From Natronolimnobius sp. AArcel1 (GTDB taxonomy: Archaea; Halobacteriota; Halobacteria; Halobacteriales; Natrialbaceae), in NCBI RefSeq assembly GCF_011043775.1, contig NZ_JAAKXY010000003.1, positions 496,001-560,000 on the forward strand: a DNA stretch of 64,000 nt. The letters run 5' to 3'. The notes under the pieces are model-generated. The model had not been told where the DNA came from. It did not search any database and saw nothing but the letters and a program-made list of their open reading frames with translations. Below are positions 1 through 6,562 of this stretch, in pieces (position 1 is the first letter of the stretch; every line of letters begins with the position of its first letter). Position numbers and translations under genes: made by a program.

Positions 1-41
1 GATACCAGCCACGATGATGTCGATGTTAATCGGTTTTAACC

Positions 42-293
42 GTGACCTCCCTGCGCGATCTGCTCGCTGAATCACTGGCAATCGGTGAGACAGTGCAGGT
101 CAGACTCGAGCGAGCGGACGACAGCGATACGCTTGTTGGGCCCCACCCTCGAGAAGCGAGTCCGATGGATATCGTCATCATTGACGGCGAGGAGTTACTC
201 AAGGAACGCCCGCCGGCCGACCCAGTCACCGTCGAAATCGTCGGCGAAGTCGTCGATGGTCGGATTGCCGGTCGAATCCTCGAGGATGCATAG
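42..293 (+). CDS. Small conserved-type hypothetical protein
   Basis: An 83-residue acidic protein starting with GTG at 42 and ending in TAG. The N-terminal half starts with TSLRDLLAESLAIGE and the C-terminal half (about residues 45-80) looks like a small beta-rich domain (VTVEIVGEVVDGRIAGRI). No signal peptide, membrane segment or cysteines are visible. I do not recognise the family. The codon usage and acidity match the genome, and the opposite frame gives no better protein. It faces pyrF tail to tail, with a hairpin-rich spacer of about 240 bp between. The true start could lie just outside the window. Confidence 0.6.
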   Translation: MTSLRDLLAESLAIGETVQVRLERADDSDTLVGPHPREASPMDIVIIDGEELLKERPPADPVTVEIVGEVVDGRIAGRILEDA

Positions 294-414
294 ACACTGT
301 TTCGGGCGAAAAACAACTATCGTAGCCACTGAAAGTCAGTGCACACCCAATCGCACGACAACAGCGCGGTTCGGGGCGAATGATGTGAGTGAGAACCGCG
401 GAAACGCGAATAGT

Positions 415-461
415 GCGAGACCAGCGGTCTCGCATACCATGCGAACGGCGCTTCGCGCCGT
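415..461. repeat. Paired hairpins with 11-nt linker between convergent genes
   Basis: Two perfect hairpins follow each other: 415-422 pairs with 426-433 (GCGAGACC/GGTCTCGC, loop AGC), and 445-451 pairs with 455-461 (ACGGCGC/GCGCCGT, loop TTC). The linker ATACCATGCGA (434-444) is 11 nt. They lie between the convergent 42-293 gene and pyrF and could act as a bidirectional terminator. The geometry (hairpin, 11 nt, hairpin) is the same as in the modules inside the IS element at 6-8 kb, although the bases differ. Confidence 0.6.
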
Positions 462-537
462 GAGCAGACGGGGAGCGAAGCGAGCCGTGAGCTATACGAT
501 TGGTGTGTAAACAGTTTCAGTTGTTACTATAGAGCGC

Positions 538-1338
538 TCAGTCTCGATACTGGTTCAACCGCTTTTTGAGCCGTTTGGCTGCCTGTTCGCTCGCCGTTGC
601 GAACTCTGTCCCTTGATTTTCGCCGGCGAAGATGATCCCGCGCGAGGAGTTGATGAGCCCGACCTCTCCCGAGAGCCCGTACTCGACTGCAGCCTCCGCA
701 TCACCGCCCTGTGCACCAACACCCGGCACGAGGAAGGGCAGGTCCGGTACCTGTTCGCGTAACTCCTCGAGTTCCTCGGGTTTCGTCGCGCCGACAACGA
801 GGCCGACATTGTCATTTTCGTTCCAGAGATCCGCCAACGCGGCGACGCGTTCGTACAGCGGTTCGCCGGTCTCGAGTTCGAGATCCTGGAGGTCCTCGCC
901 ACCGGGGTTCGAGGTTCGACAGAGGATGAACACACCAGCCTCCTCGTTCGACAGGAACGGCTGCAACGAGTCCCGGCCCATGTAGGGGTTGACCGTGATC
1001 GCATCGACGGTCTCGAGGATCTGGGCGTACTGGCGGGTCGTGTTTCCAATGTCTGCCCGTTTGGCGTCGAGCAAGACGGGGACGTCCTTCCCGTGGGCGT
1101 ACGCGATGGTTTCCTCGAGGGCTGCCCACCCGTCAGGATCCTCATAGAAGGCAGCGTTTGGTTTGTAAACCGCAGCATGTTCGTGCGTTGCGTCGATAAT
1201 TCGGCGGTTGAACGCCCAGCGTGGGAGGTCATAGTCATCCAGATGATCGGGAATCCGCGCTGGATCTGGATCGAGGCCGACGCTCACGACGCTGTTGACC
1301 GTCCGAATGCGGTCGTGCAACCGATCGAAGAAGTTCAT
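538..1338 (-). CDS. pyrF: Orotidine 5'-phosphate decarboxylase
   Basis: Decarboxylates OMP to UMP, the last step of de novo pyrimidine synthesis, in the cytoplasm. The 266-residue product has the catalytic DxKxxD array in LLDAKRADIGNT, the substrate-binding VGLDPD near the N-terminus, and the C-terminal phosphate-gripper region PGVGAQGGD. Length and motifs fit the longer type 2 OMP decarboxylases common in haloarchaea. I chose the ATG at 1338 (MNFFDRLHDRI) over the upstream in-frame ATG at 1386, because the family starts with this amphipathic helix and the extra 16 residues look untranslated. It is monocistronic and convergent with the gene before it. Confidence 0.95.
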   Translation of the reverse strand: MNFFDRLHDRIRTVNSVVSVGLDPDPARIPDHLDDYDLPRWAFNRRIIDATHEHAAVYKPNAAFYEDPDGWAALEETIAYAHGKDVPVLLDAKRADIGNTTRQYAQILETVDAITVNPYMGRDSLQPFLSNEEAGVFILCRTSNPGGEDLQDLELETGEPLYERVAALADLWNENDNVGLVVGATKPEELEELREQVPDLPFLVPGVGAQGGDAEAAVEYGLSGEVGLINSSRGIIFAGENQGTEFATASEQAAKRLKKRLNQYRD

Positions 1339-1519
1339 GGAGACGAGTGACGCCGCAACTATCGAAAAGGTTGCTATACGTGTCACTCCGAGTCAGTGGC
1401 GACGATACCAGTTCGTCTCAGTGTGTACGTTGGTACCACTACACCCTAAATTCTCGTACCGCTGACAACCAAATATATTAGACGGTATCTACTTTTTACG
1501 TATCATTGTTGGTCAGTGT

Positions 1520-1783
1520 ATGAGCATTCGATGTCAGATGCGAGAACGATTTGATTTCGGGACGGTCGGACAACAGGTCCGGTCTGCACTCGGACTCTCG
1601 CACTCTCCTCAAGGAGATGACGAAACCGCTCGGGACCACGCTGACGAAAACGCCACAGACGCACCGGGCAATCTCTTTCACTGTGAAGACTGTGGCGTTG
1701 TCTACATCGCTGCCAAGAAACAATCCTGTGCGACGTGTGAAACCGACGTTGAGCAGGTTCGGTCGACACTGTCGTGCCAGTAG
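1520..1783 (+). CDS. Small zinc-ribbon protein
   Basis: An 87-residue protein with an acidic low-complexity middle (about residues 28-48) followed by a zinc-binding ribbon: CEDC and, about 14 residues later, CATC. This four-cysteine layout is typical of the many small CPxCG-like zinc-finger proteins of haloarchaea, several of which affect stress or biofilm phenotypes, but no specific role can be assigned. An AT-rich TATA-like stretch lies at 1471-1480. It is convergent with the next gene, which is also a small zinc ribbon. Confidence 0.7.
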   Translation: MSIRCQMRERFDFGTVGQQVRSALGLSHSPQGDDETARDHADENATDAPGNLFHCEDCGVVYIAAKKQSCATCETDVEQVRSTLSCQ

Positions 1784-1837
1784 AATCTCAGTAGAAGAAC
1801 CACTCGAGACTGTGACGTTCTATTCAGAGAATTCGTC

Positions 1838-2065
1838 TCAGTGGTCGTCGGGGTCCTTGTCTTCGCTTTCGTCCTGAAGTTGGGCACCAGTATCGAACGT
1901 GTATGTTGCAATCTCAGCAGAATCGCAGACTGGACAGGTATCTCGCTGTTCGTCGAAATCGGTCCCGCAGTGACGACACTCGTAGATAATGGTCGCGTTG
2001 GGATTGCCTTCGTGGTCGTCATCGTCCCCTTGGAGGAACTCGGGAAGGTATTTACTGAGTGACAT
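1838..2065 (-). CDS. Small zinc-ribbon protein
   Basis: A 75-residue protein starting with MSLSKYLPEFLQG. An acidic linker is followed by the knuckles CRHC and CPVC, which are 16 residues apart, and then by a very acidic tail ending DPDDH. This is the common haloarchaeal mini zinc-finger layout, probably mediating nucleic-acid or protein contacts. It starts only 9 nt after the stop of the Lrp-RCK_C gene upstream on the same strand, so the two are probably co-transcribed. That makes it a candidate accessory factor of the potassium-related regulator, which is an inference from position only. Confidence 0.75.
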   Translation of the reverse strand: MSLSKYLPEFLQGDDDDHEGNPNATIIYECRHCGTDFDEQRDTCPVCDSAEIATYTFDTGAQLQDESEDKDPDDH

Positions 2066-2074
2066 GGCTAGCGA

Positions 2075-2869
2075 TTACTGGTGTCGTGTCCGCAGATCGG
2101 GTTCTCTGTTCGGGCCGTGAAAGCCCTGTATTGTCGGCCCATTGGTCTCGTTCGGTGCGAATACCGTGACGATATCGTGGGCATGAATCTCTGTCTCTCC
2201 GTGTGGCGTAATCACGTCATCGTCGCGCTCAATTGCGATCACCAACGTCCGGTCATCCAACAGACCATCAGTTGCGGCTTCCTCGAGCGTGGCGCCGGCG
2301 ATTGGGGCGTCCTCGTGGACGTTCACTTCGACGACTTCGGCACCGCCAGTAAGGCTGATGTAGTCGGTCAACTGTTCTCGCGGATGCCCGTCGGCGGGTC
2401 CGTACGGCGTATACGGGAAGTCGTGTTCAGTCTGCAGGAGGAACTCGTCTTCGATTTCAACATCCAGTTGCGCGAGTTCCCGTCCGATGCGACGCAGGTC
2501 GCTGGTGTTGGTTCCGACGGCGAGGACGTGGAGGTTTATGCGACCACCCATTAACTCTCTGACGTTGATCACGCCGGGGATCGTTCCAATCCGTCTGGCA
2601 ACACCTTCGATTTCGTCGAACGAGACGTGACAGAGAAACAGGTTCATCAGCGAGCCATCCGCGTGTTCGAAATCCACGGTTGCATGATACCCCTCGATGA
2701 TACCATGTTCCTCGAGTTGGGCGATTCGGTTTCGCACCGTTGCGCCGGAGACGCTTACCTGTTCAGCGATCGTCGGTGCTGATGTATTCCGTGCGTCGGC
2801 CATCAACGCATAGATGATCCGACGGTCAATTTCATCAAGTCGGTAGGTGCTGCCAGTCCCGTCTCCCAT
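2075..2869 (-). CDS. Lrp/AsnC regulator fused to an RCK_C (TrkA-C) domain
   Basis: A 264-residue transcription factor (ATG at 2869; a GTG at 2875 is also in frame). Residues about 10-58 form the AsnC-type winged helix (YRLDEIDRRIIYALMADAR, then SGATVRNRIAQLEEHGII). Residues about 65-145 form the Lrp ligand-binding/dimerisation domain. Residues about 175-243 form an RCK_C domain (PIAGATLEEA, VITPHGETEIHAHD), the small-ligand sensor of TrkA and other K+ channel regulators. The gene diverges from trkA, so it probably controls potassium uptake in response to a ligand bound by RCK_C. A TATA-like box at 2891-2902 supports a leaderless or nearly leaderless transcript. Confidence 0.88.
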   Translation of the reverse strand: MGDGTGSTYRLDEIDRRIIYALMADARNTSAPTIAEQVSVSGATVRNRIAQLEEHGIIEGYHATVDFEHADGSLMNLFLCHVSFDEIEGVARRIGTIPGVINVRELMGGRINLHVLAVGTNTSDLRRIGRELAQLDVEIEDEFLLQTEHDFPYTPYGPADGHPREQLTDYISLTGGAEVVEVNVHEDAPIAGATLEEAATDGLLDDRTLVIAIERDDDVITPHGETEIHAHDIVTVFAPNETNGPTIQGFHGPNREPDLRTRHQ

Positions 2870-2875
2870 AGACAC

Positions 2876-3273
2876 CAGTGCGTGATAGCGGAATATATAT
2901 CCTCGGTACTTTGTATTCGATAGCGTCTAAGACTGTCCTTTTCGAATCGAAAAAGGTGCATGCGGGTTTGAGTCGGCTACAACAGGGTGGATCGTAGCCG
3001 ACTGGAGGGTTCGATATCCAGTCTATGGCGGTGTATCTCGGTTTCACACTGGAAACCGATGAACTCCGACGATAATTCCTACTGTGTTCGCCACTCTGTA
3101 TCGACGTCTCGAGGACTCCCCGCTCGAGACAGAGGGGAGCAATTATGGTTTTGAACCAACTCATACGGACTAATGGAAGTCTGGGCAGAGATGACCACGA
3201 CAGACGGTTACACGGCCACTGACCGATACAGTCGCCTCACGAGCGCAGACACCAGACAGGCACGGGTCACTGT
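2876..3273. other. Divergent intergenic region, Lrp-RCK_C / trkA
   Basis: About 400 bp between two divergently transcribed potassium-related genes. I see the TATA-like box of the regulator, a CTCGAG-flanked GC patch near 3110-3125, and no convincing ORF. An obvious TATA box close to the trkA start is not visible. This is the natural place for an operator of the Lrp-type protein. Confidence 0.5.
2891..2902 (-). promoter_or_regulatory. TATA-like box of the Lrp-RCK_C gene
   Basis: On the minus strand the sequence reads GGATATATATTC, about 22-33 nt upstream of the ATG at 2869. That is the spacing expected for an archaeal TATA box on a leaderless transcript. Confidence 0.55.
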
Positions 3274-4608
3274 ATGCACGTAGTAATCGTCGGAGCCGGT
3301 GACGTCGGACAGGCAATTGCCAGTAATCTAGAGGACTCTCACGATGTCGTCGTTATCGATCAGGACCAAGACGTCGTTGAGGAACTCACGTACTCGATGG
3401 ATGTCCTCGCATTACAGGGCGATGGAACCGAACTCGAGACCTTGCGAGCCGCAGATGTCGACGAGGCGAGTCTCGTCATCGCCTGTACTGACAACGACGA
3501 GGTCAACGTCGTCGTCTGTGGGGCGGTCAAAACGGTGAGTAATTCCTTTACGATTGCCCGCGTCCGACGACGAACCCTTCTCGAGACCTGGGAGGGCTCT
3601 CAGGGCGCGTTTGGCGTCGATTTCATGGTCTGTACGGATCTCCTGACTGCGCGGACGATATTCCGGATTTCAGGACTCCCTGCGACACAGGATGTCGATA
3701 TGTTTGTCGGTGGTCTCGTTCGGATGGCCGAGTTCGAACTTGGGCCGGGAAGTTCGGTCGTCGACATGACTGTTCAGGAGGCAGACTGTTACGATTCGAT
3801 GACCTTCGCCGGGATTTTCCGTGGGGACGAGATGATTGTCGCACGCGGTGATACTGTACTCCGGGCTGGCGACCGCGTCGTCGTCATCGGAAGCCCTGAC
3901 TCAGTTGTTGATTTTGCAGATGATGTCACGAGGCGAGAGACGACCGAGACCGACGAGGTCGTCATCGTCGGCGCGAGCGAAATCGGCTTTCAGGCCGCCC
4001 GCGAGTTCGAAGAACACGGCTACCGGCCACGGCTGATCGAACAAGACCATGATCGCGCACGCGAGGTCGCCGAAGCGCTGCCAAACACGCTCGTCATGGA
4101 AAGTGACGCCACGGACGCCGAGTTTCTCGCACGCGAACACATTGATGAGGCTGACGTAGTTATCGCCGCCCTCGATGGCGACGAGAAGAATCTGTTAGTC
4201 TCGCTGCTTGCGCGCCGACTCGGCGTCGACCGAACCGTCGCCGTCATCGAGAACCTCCAGTATGCGGAACTGTTCGAAACAGTCGGCATCGACGTGGCGA
4301 TCAACCCGCGCGAGGAGACCGCTGAAGAGATCGTCCGCTTTACCCGCGCCGGCCACACCGAAAAAGTCGCCATGCTCGAGCACGACCGGGCAGAGGTAAT
4401 CGAGTTCGAGGTCAACGACAGCAGCGTTCTGGCCGGTGAAACAATCGTTGACGCGATGGGCGACCTTCCTGATGGTGTCGTCATCGGTGCGATTTCACGT
4501 GGCGGTGATCTGGTAACGCCTCGTGGTGAAACGATGATCTACCCCGGCGATCACGTCGTCGTCTTCGTAGACGCAGCTGTCTTGGACGAGGTCGTCGAAG
4601 CGATCTGA
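3274..4608 (+). CDS. trkA: Trk potassium uptake regulatory subunit TrkA
   Basis: Cytoplasmic NAD(H)/nucleotide-sensing subunit that gates a TrkH-type potassium channel. The 444-residue protein has two tandem RCK modules. RCK_N1 (about 1-120) has VVIVGAGDVGQAIA with the following acidic VVIDQD. RCK_C1 covers about 135-218. RCK_N2 (about 228-345) has VVIVGASEIGFQAA, a degenerate glycine motif. RCK_C2 covers about 360-444 (ETMIYPGDHVVVF). Length matches canonical TrkA. No trkH is in the window. It is divergent from the Lrp-RCK_C regulator and lies 5 kb from four CPA2 antiporter genes. Confidence 0.95.
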   Translation: MHVVIVGAGDVGQAIASNLEDSHDVVVIDQDQDVVEELTYSMDVLALQGDGTELETLRAADVDEASLVIACTDNDEVNVVVCGAVKTVSNSFTIARVRRRTLLETWEGSQGAFGVDFMVCTDLLTARTIFRISGLPATQDVDMFVGGLVRMAEFELGPGSSVVDMTVQEADCYDSMTFAGIFRGDEMIVARGDTVLRAGDRVVVIGSPDSVVDFADDVTRRETTETDEVVIVGASEIGFQAAREFEEHGYRPRLIEQDHDRAREVAEALPNTLVMESDATDAEFLAREHIDEADVVIAALDGDEKNLLVSLLARRLGVDRTVAVIENLQYAELFETVGIDVAINPREETAEEIVRFTRAGHTEKVAMLEHDRAEVIEFEVNDSSVLAGETIVDAMGDLPDGVVIGAISRGGDLVTPRGETMIYPGDHVVVFVDAAVLDEVVEAI

Positions 4609-4640
4609 GCAGCCGCCAAGGAAAGACGCCGTCAAAAAGA

Positions 4641-5072
4641 CTAGTCTGTAAGCTCGAGTACTTCGACGAGGTTTTCTTCTGGGTCTCGGATGAACAGTAT
4701 CGAGTTCCCCGTTGCCGTCGTCTGTGGCTCGCTTAACGTCTCGACAGACTCGGGCAGGGACGCCGCAAAGGCCTCGAGATCGTCCACGGTAAAGCCAAGA
4801 TGCATGCCACCGGGCTGGTTCAGTCCGACGGGTGAGACCGTTTCGCCTTCAGGGTCGTACTCGACGAGTTCGATACGGATGCCGTGGCCATCGAGATGGA
4901 CGAACGTCCCGGCGGCATCGTCGACGGACACAGCATCGGAAAATTCCTCGCCCGCAACTGCAAACTCACTGGCAATCTCGAAGCCGAGTACGTCCTGATA
5001 GAACGGGACGACGGCCTCGAGATCGGTAACAGTAACGCCAATGTGGTGTGCCTCGAGTGATTGTGTCGACAT
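4641..5072 (-). CDS. VOC (glyoxalase/dioxygenase superfamily) protein
   Basis: A 143-residue protein with the paired beta-alpha-beta-beta-beta modules of the vicinal oxygen chelate fold: AHHIGVTVTDLEAVVPFYQ at the N-terminus and MHLGFTVDDLEAFA, then FIRDPEENLVEVLEL at the C-terminus. Metal-ligand candidates are His9 or His10, the Glu in RIELVEY, the His in GGMHLGF and the Glu in LVEVLEL. It may be lactoylglutathione lyase-like, a methylmalonyl-CoA epimerase paralogue or a dioxygenase; the substrate cannot be told. It sits next to mgsA, so a methylglyoxal-related role is tempting but not shown. It is convergent with trkA. Confidence 0.85.
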   Translation of the reverse strand: MSTQSLEAHHIGVTVTDLEAVVPFYQDVLGFEIASEFAVAGEEFSDAVSVDDAAGTFVHLDGHGIRIELVEYDPEGETVSPVGLNQPGGMHLGFTVDDLEAFAASLPESVETLSEPQTTATGNSILFIRDPEENLVEVLELTD

Positions 5073-5153
5073 CTGTCAGGTGCGTTTGGCGAGCAGCGAA
5101 GTAATGGTGTCGGTGGCCGCCAGCCGTCGGTCGCACGGTCGTGAGTGACACAC

Positions 5154-5163
5154 GCTTATTTTC
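5154..5163 (+). promoter_or_regulatory. TATA-like box of mgsA
   Basis: GCTTATTTTC centred about 26 nt upstream of the ATG at 5184. This spacing fits leaderless transcription and supports the downstream start. Confidence 0.5.
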
Positions 5164-5183
5164 CCGGCAGCCGACCTGCCAGT

Positions 5184-5552
5184 ATGACACGCGTTGCACT
5201 CATTGCACACGACGAGAAGAAGGCTGATCTCATTGCGTTCGCACAGGACCACGAACAGCAACTACAGGAGTACGACCTGCTTGCGACGGGCACGACGGGA
5301 CAGCGCCTGATGGAAGAGACCGACCTCGAGGTCGAGCGCAAGCAGTCTGGCCCTCTCGGTGGTGACCTGATGATCGGCGGCGAGATTGCCGAAGATAAGA
5401 TTGATGGCATCATCTTCCTCCGAGACCCGCTTCGTGCACAGCCACACGAGCCGGATATCTCGGCACTACTGCGGATCTGTGACGTTCACGACACCGCGCT
5501 CGCGACGAACCTCGCCTCGGCAGAGTTTCTGATCGAGGGACTCGCATCGTAG
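5184..5552 (+). CDS. mgsA: Methylglyoxal synthase
   Basis: Converts dihydroxyacetone phosphate to methylglyoxal and phosphate, a bypass of lower glycolysis. The 122-residue protein starts MTRVALIAHDEKK. It carries the phosphate-binding ATGTTGQRL, the GPLGGD loop with a catalytic Asp, and the family signature FLRDPL followed by PHEPDISALLR with the active-site His and Asp. I chose the ATG at 5184 because the family starts with (T)RIALIAHDxKK and a TATA-like box lies 26 nt upstream; the in-frame start at 5145 would add 13 atypical residues. Length is normal for the family. Confidence 0.93.
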   Translation: MTRVALIAHDEKKADLIAFAQDHEQQLQEYDLLATGTTGQRLMEETDLEVERKQSGPLGGDLMIGGEIAEDKIDGIIFLRDPLRAQPHEPDISALLRICDVHDTALATNLASAEFLIEGLAS

Positions 5553-5693
5553 CTGTTCTCGAGGTGGGATTCACTGGTTCGCGTTTGCGCGTGCTCGAGG
5601 TGGTCCGCCCACACGATCGAGAAGCGGAAAACGCCGGGGGCGACGACAGTTGCTAAGGCCGGCCGGGGGTGAGAGGCCACCAACGACTGCTGA

Positions 5694-5813
5694 ATGGCTG
5701 TTCGGAAACTCTTGGGACAGGAAGCGTCGGCGCTCTGGGGTAACGGCAAAGGACTATCACTGATCGCGGTCGCGACGACCTGGGGGCTGCTGGTCGGGAC
5801 GCGCATGATCTAC
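5694..5813 (+). pseudogene. MFS transporter, 5' part (split by IS element)
   Basis: Forty codons from ATG 5694 (MAVRKLLGQEASALWG) run into a first membrane helix (LSLIAVATTWGLLVGTRMIY) that is cut at TAC 5811-5813. Reading continues into the IS element and stops at TAG 5868-5870 after foreign, hydrophilic codons. The rest of the protein resumes at 7988 in the same frame as CCG GTC GTG. Joining 5694-5813 to 7988-9088 restores a 406-residue MFS protein with TM1 running into PVVLSYLQTDYG. As it stands the gene is inactivated unless the element excises. Confidence 0.85.
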
Positions 5814-5832
5814 AGAGAAAACAAGGCGAGTG

Positions 5833-5853
5833 CCTCGGGGCGTGACCCCGAGG
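5833..5853. repeat. Left-end hairpin of the IS element
   Basis: CCTCGGGG (5833-5840) pairs with CCCCGAGG (5846-5853) around the loop CGTGA. The same arms recur at the right end (7901-7908 and 7972-7979), so these are the structural ends recognised by TnpA. Confidence 0.8.
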
Positions 5854-6058
5854 GTGAAGCCGACACTTAGACGTGTTCTGTCCGCTCGATGTACCGCTCA
5901 ATCGTTTCTGTTGAGACTGTTCCTGCCGTTCCGATGTAGTACGACTGTTCCCAGAATCCACCACCCCACAGATACTCCTCCAAGAACGACTCGTGCTGTT
6001 CCCACATCTCCCGCGCCGTGATGCTCTTGACAGTTCGTACAATCTCGCTCGGGGCGTG

Positions 6059-6091
6059 TCGTTCGAAAATCTTCGATTCTCGTGATGACGA
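6059..6091 (-). repeat. Hairpin module, half copy (module 1), inside tnpA
   Basis: Given on the plus strand: TCGTTCG (6059-6065), a hairpin centred on ATCTTCGAT (6066-6080), then the exact linker CGTGATGACGA (6081-6091). The second hairpin and the closing CGAAC arm are absent. It occupies the place where the family normally has the HxH motif of TnpA. Confidence 0.65.
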
Positions 6092-6181
6092 CAGTATCTT
6101 GTAATCGTACTCGTCGCACACGTTGCGAAAACTCGCTTCCAGCGAATTCTCGATGGGTTCGAGAATCGAGTGGCGGTACTA

Positions 6182-6271
6182 AGCGGGATCGAAGGTCCCG
6201 CGAGGTACGCAAAGTGGTTCGAAACGTGCGAGCACGTTTCGTCATCACGAGACGGCGCGCCGTCTCGAACG
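6182..6271 (-). repeat. Hairpin module, full copy (module 2), inserted in tnpA
   Basis: Read on the minus strand from 6271: TCGTTCG, the 16-nt perfect palindrome at 6264-6249, the linker CGTGATGACGA (6248-6238), a second perfect inverted repeat at 6237-6222 (AACGTGC/GCACGTT), then TCGAACCAC (6221-6213). GTTCG and CGAAC pair to close a three-way junction. A third hairpin (GCGGGA/TCCCGC, 6200-6182) follows and belongs to the same insert, which separates CPK from YRH of TnpA. Confidence 0.75.
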
Positions 6272-6380
6272 ACTTCGCTTTGCTTGATTTCGGACACCAC
6301 ACGAAGTGGTAGTTGACGTTGTACACCGTGTGATTTGACCGCTTCTCGCCCATATCGAACCCACTCCACCAACACAGTTA

Positions 6381-6390
6381 AGTATATCCA
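6381..6390 (+). promoter_or_regulatory. TATA-like box of the DUF2080-tnpB operon
   Basis: AGTATATCCA lies about 22-30 nt upstream of the tandem GTG starts at 6407/6410, in a short AT-rich patch between divergent tnpA and tnpB genes. Confidence 0.55.
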
Positions 6391-6406
6391 AAATATATAC
6401 ATTGGT

Positions 6407-6562
6407 GTGGTGAATCGCTTTGAAATCGACGGCGAGGAAGTTCTCGACGGTGAGGTCAAACCGTTCGGGAACAGTGCCCACGTCACCGTTCCTAAACGCT
6501 GGCGTGGGGCCGACGTGAAAGTCGTCCGAACCTCAGAACCCGCCAAACAAGACGAAGAATGA
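6407..6562 (+). CDS. DUF2080 family transposase-associated protein
   Basis: A small basic/acidic protein (about 51 residues) starting at GTG 6407 or 6410 (NRFEIDGEEVLDGEVKPFG) with the conserved NSAHVTVPKRWRGADVKV segment, which resembles an AbrB/SpoVT-like swapped-hairpin DNA-binding fold. The family almost always sits directly upstream of IS1341-type tnpB in haloarchaea. Here its TGA overlaps the tnpB ATG (ATGA, 6559-6562), so the two are translationally coupled. The role is unknown; an antitoxin- or autorepressor-like control of TnpB is an inference from fold and position. Confidence 0.88.
   Translation: MVNRFEIDGEEVLDGEVKPFGNSAHVTVPKRWRGADVKVVRTSEPAKQDEE

Larger units (their letters stand above)
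5867..6353 (-). pseudogene. tnpA: IS200-type Y1 transposase TnpA, disrupted
   Basis: In intact relatives a single-strand HUH/Y1 transposase that moves the element. The N-terminus is recognisable (GEKRSNHTVYNVNYHFVWCPK, start ATG 6353). After CPK about 110 bp of hairpin sequence intrudes, and the frame resumes near 6185 as YRHSILEPIENSLEASF. After KILSS a second short insertion replaces the segment that should carry the HxH metal motif, and the C-terminus (HAPSEIVRTVKS..., LEEYLWGGGFWEQSYY, GTAGTVSTETIERYIE) continues to the stop at 5867. The catalytic Tyr region survives, but the HUH motif does not, so the protein should be inactive. Confidence 0.85.

Noticed and set aside
2835-3164. A 109-codon minus-strand frame upstream of the Lrp-RCK_C gene
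   Set aside because: It spans the TATA-like box and the regulator start, has atypical composition for this genome (few acidic residues) and no recognisable features.
5696-6546. A 297-codon minus-strand frame across the IS left end (part of the open frame 5653-6546)
   Set aside because: It runs through tnpA out of frame and is rich in Arg/Ser, as expected for a shadow frame.
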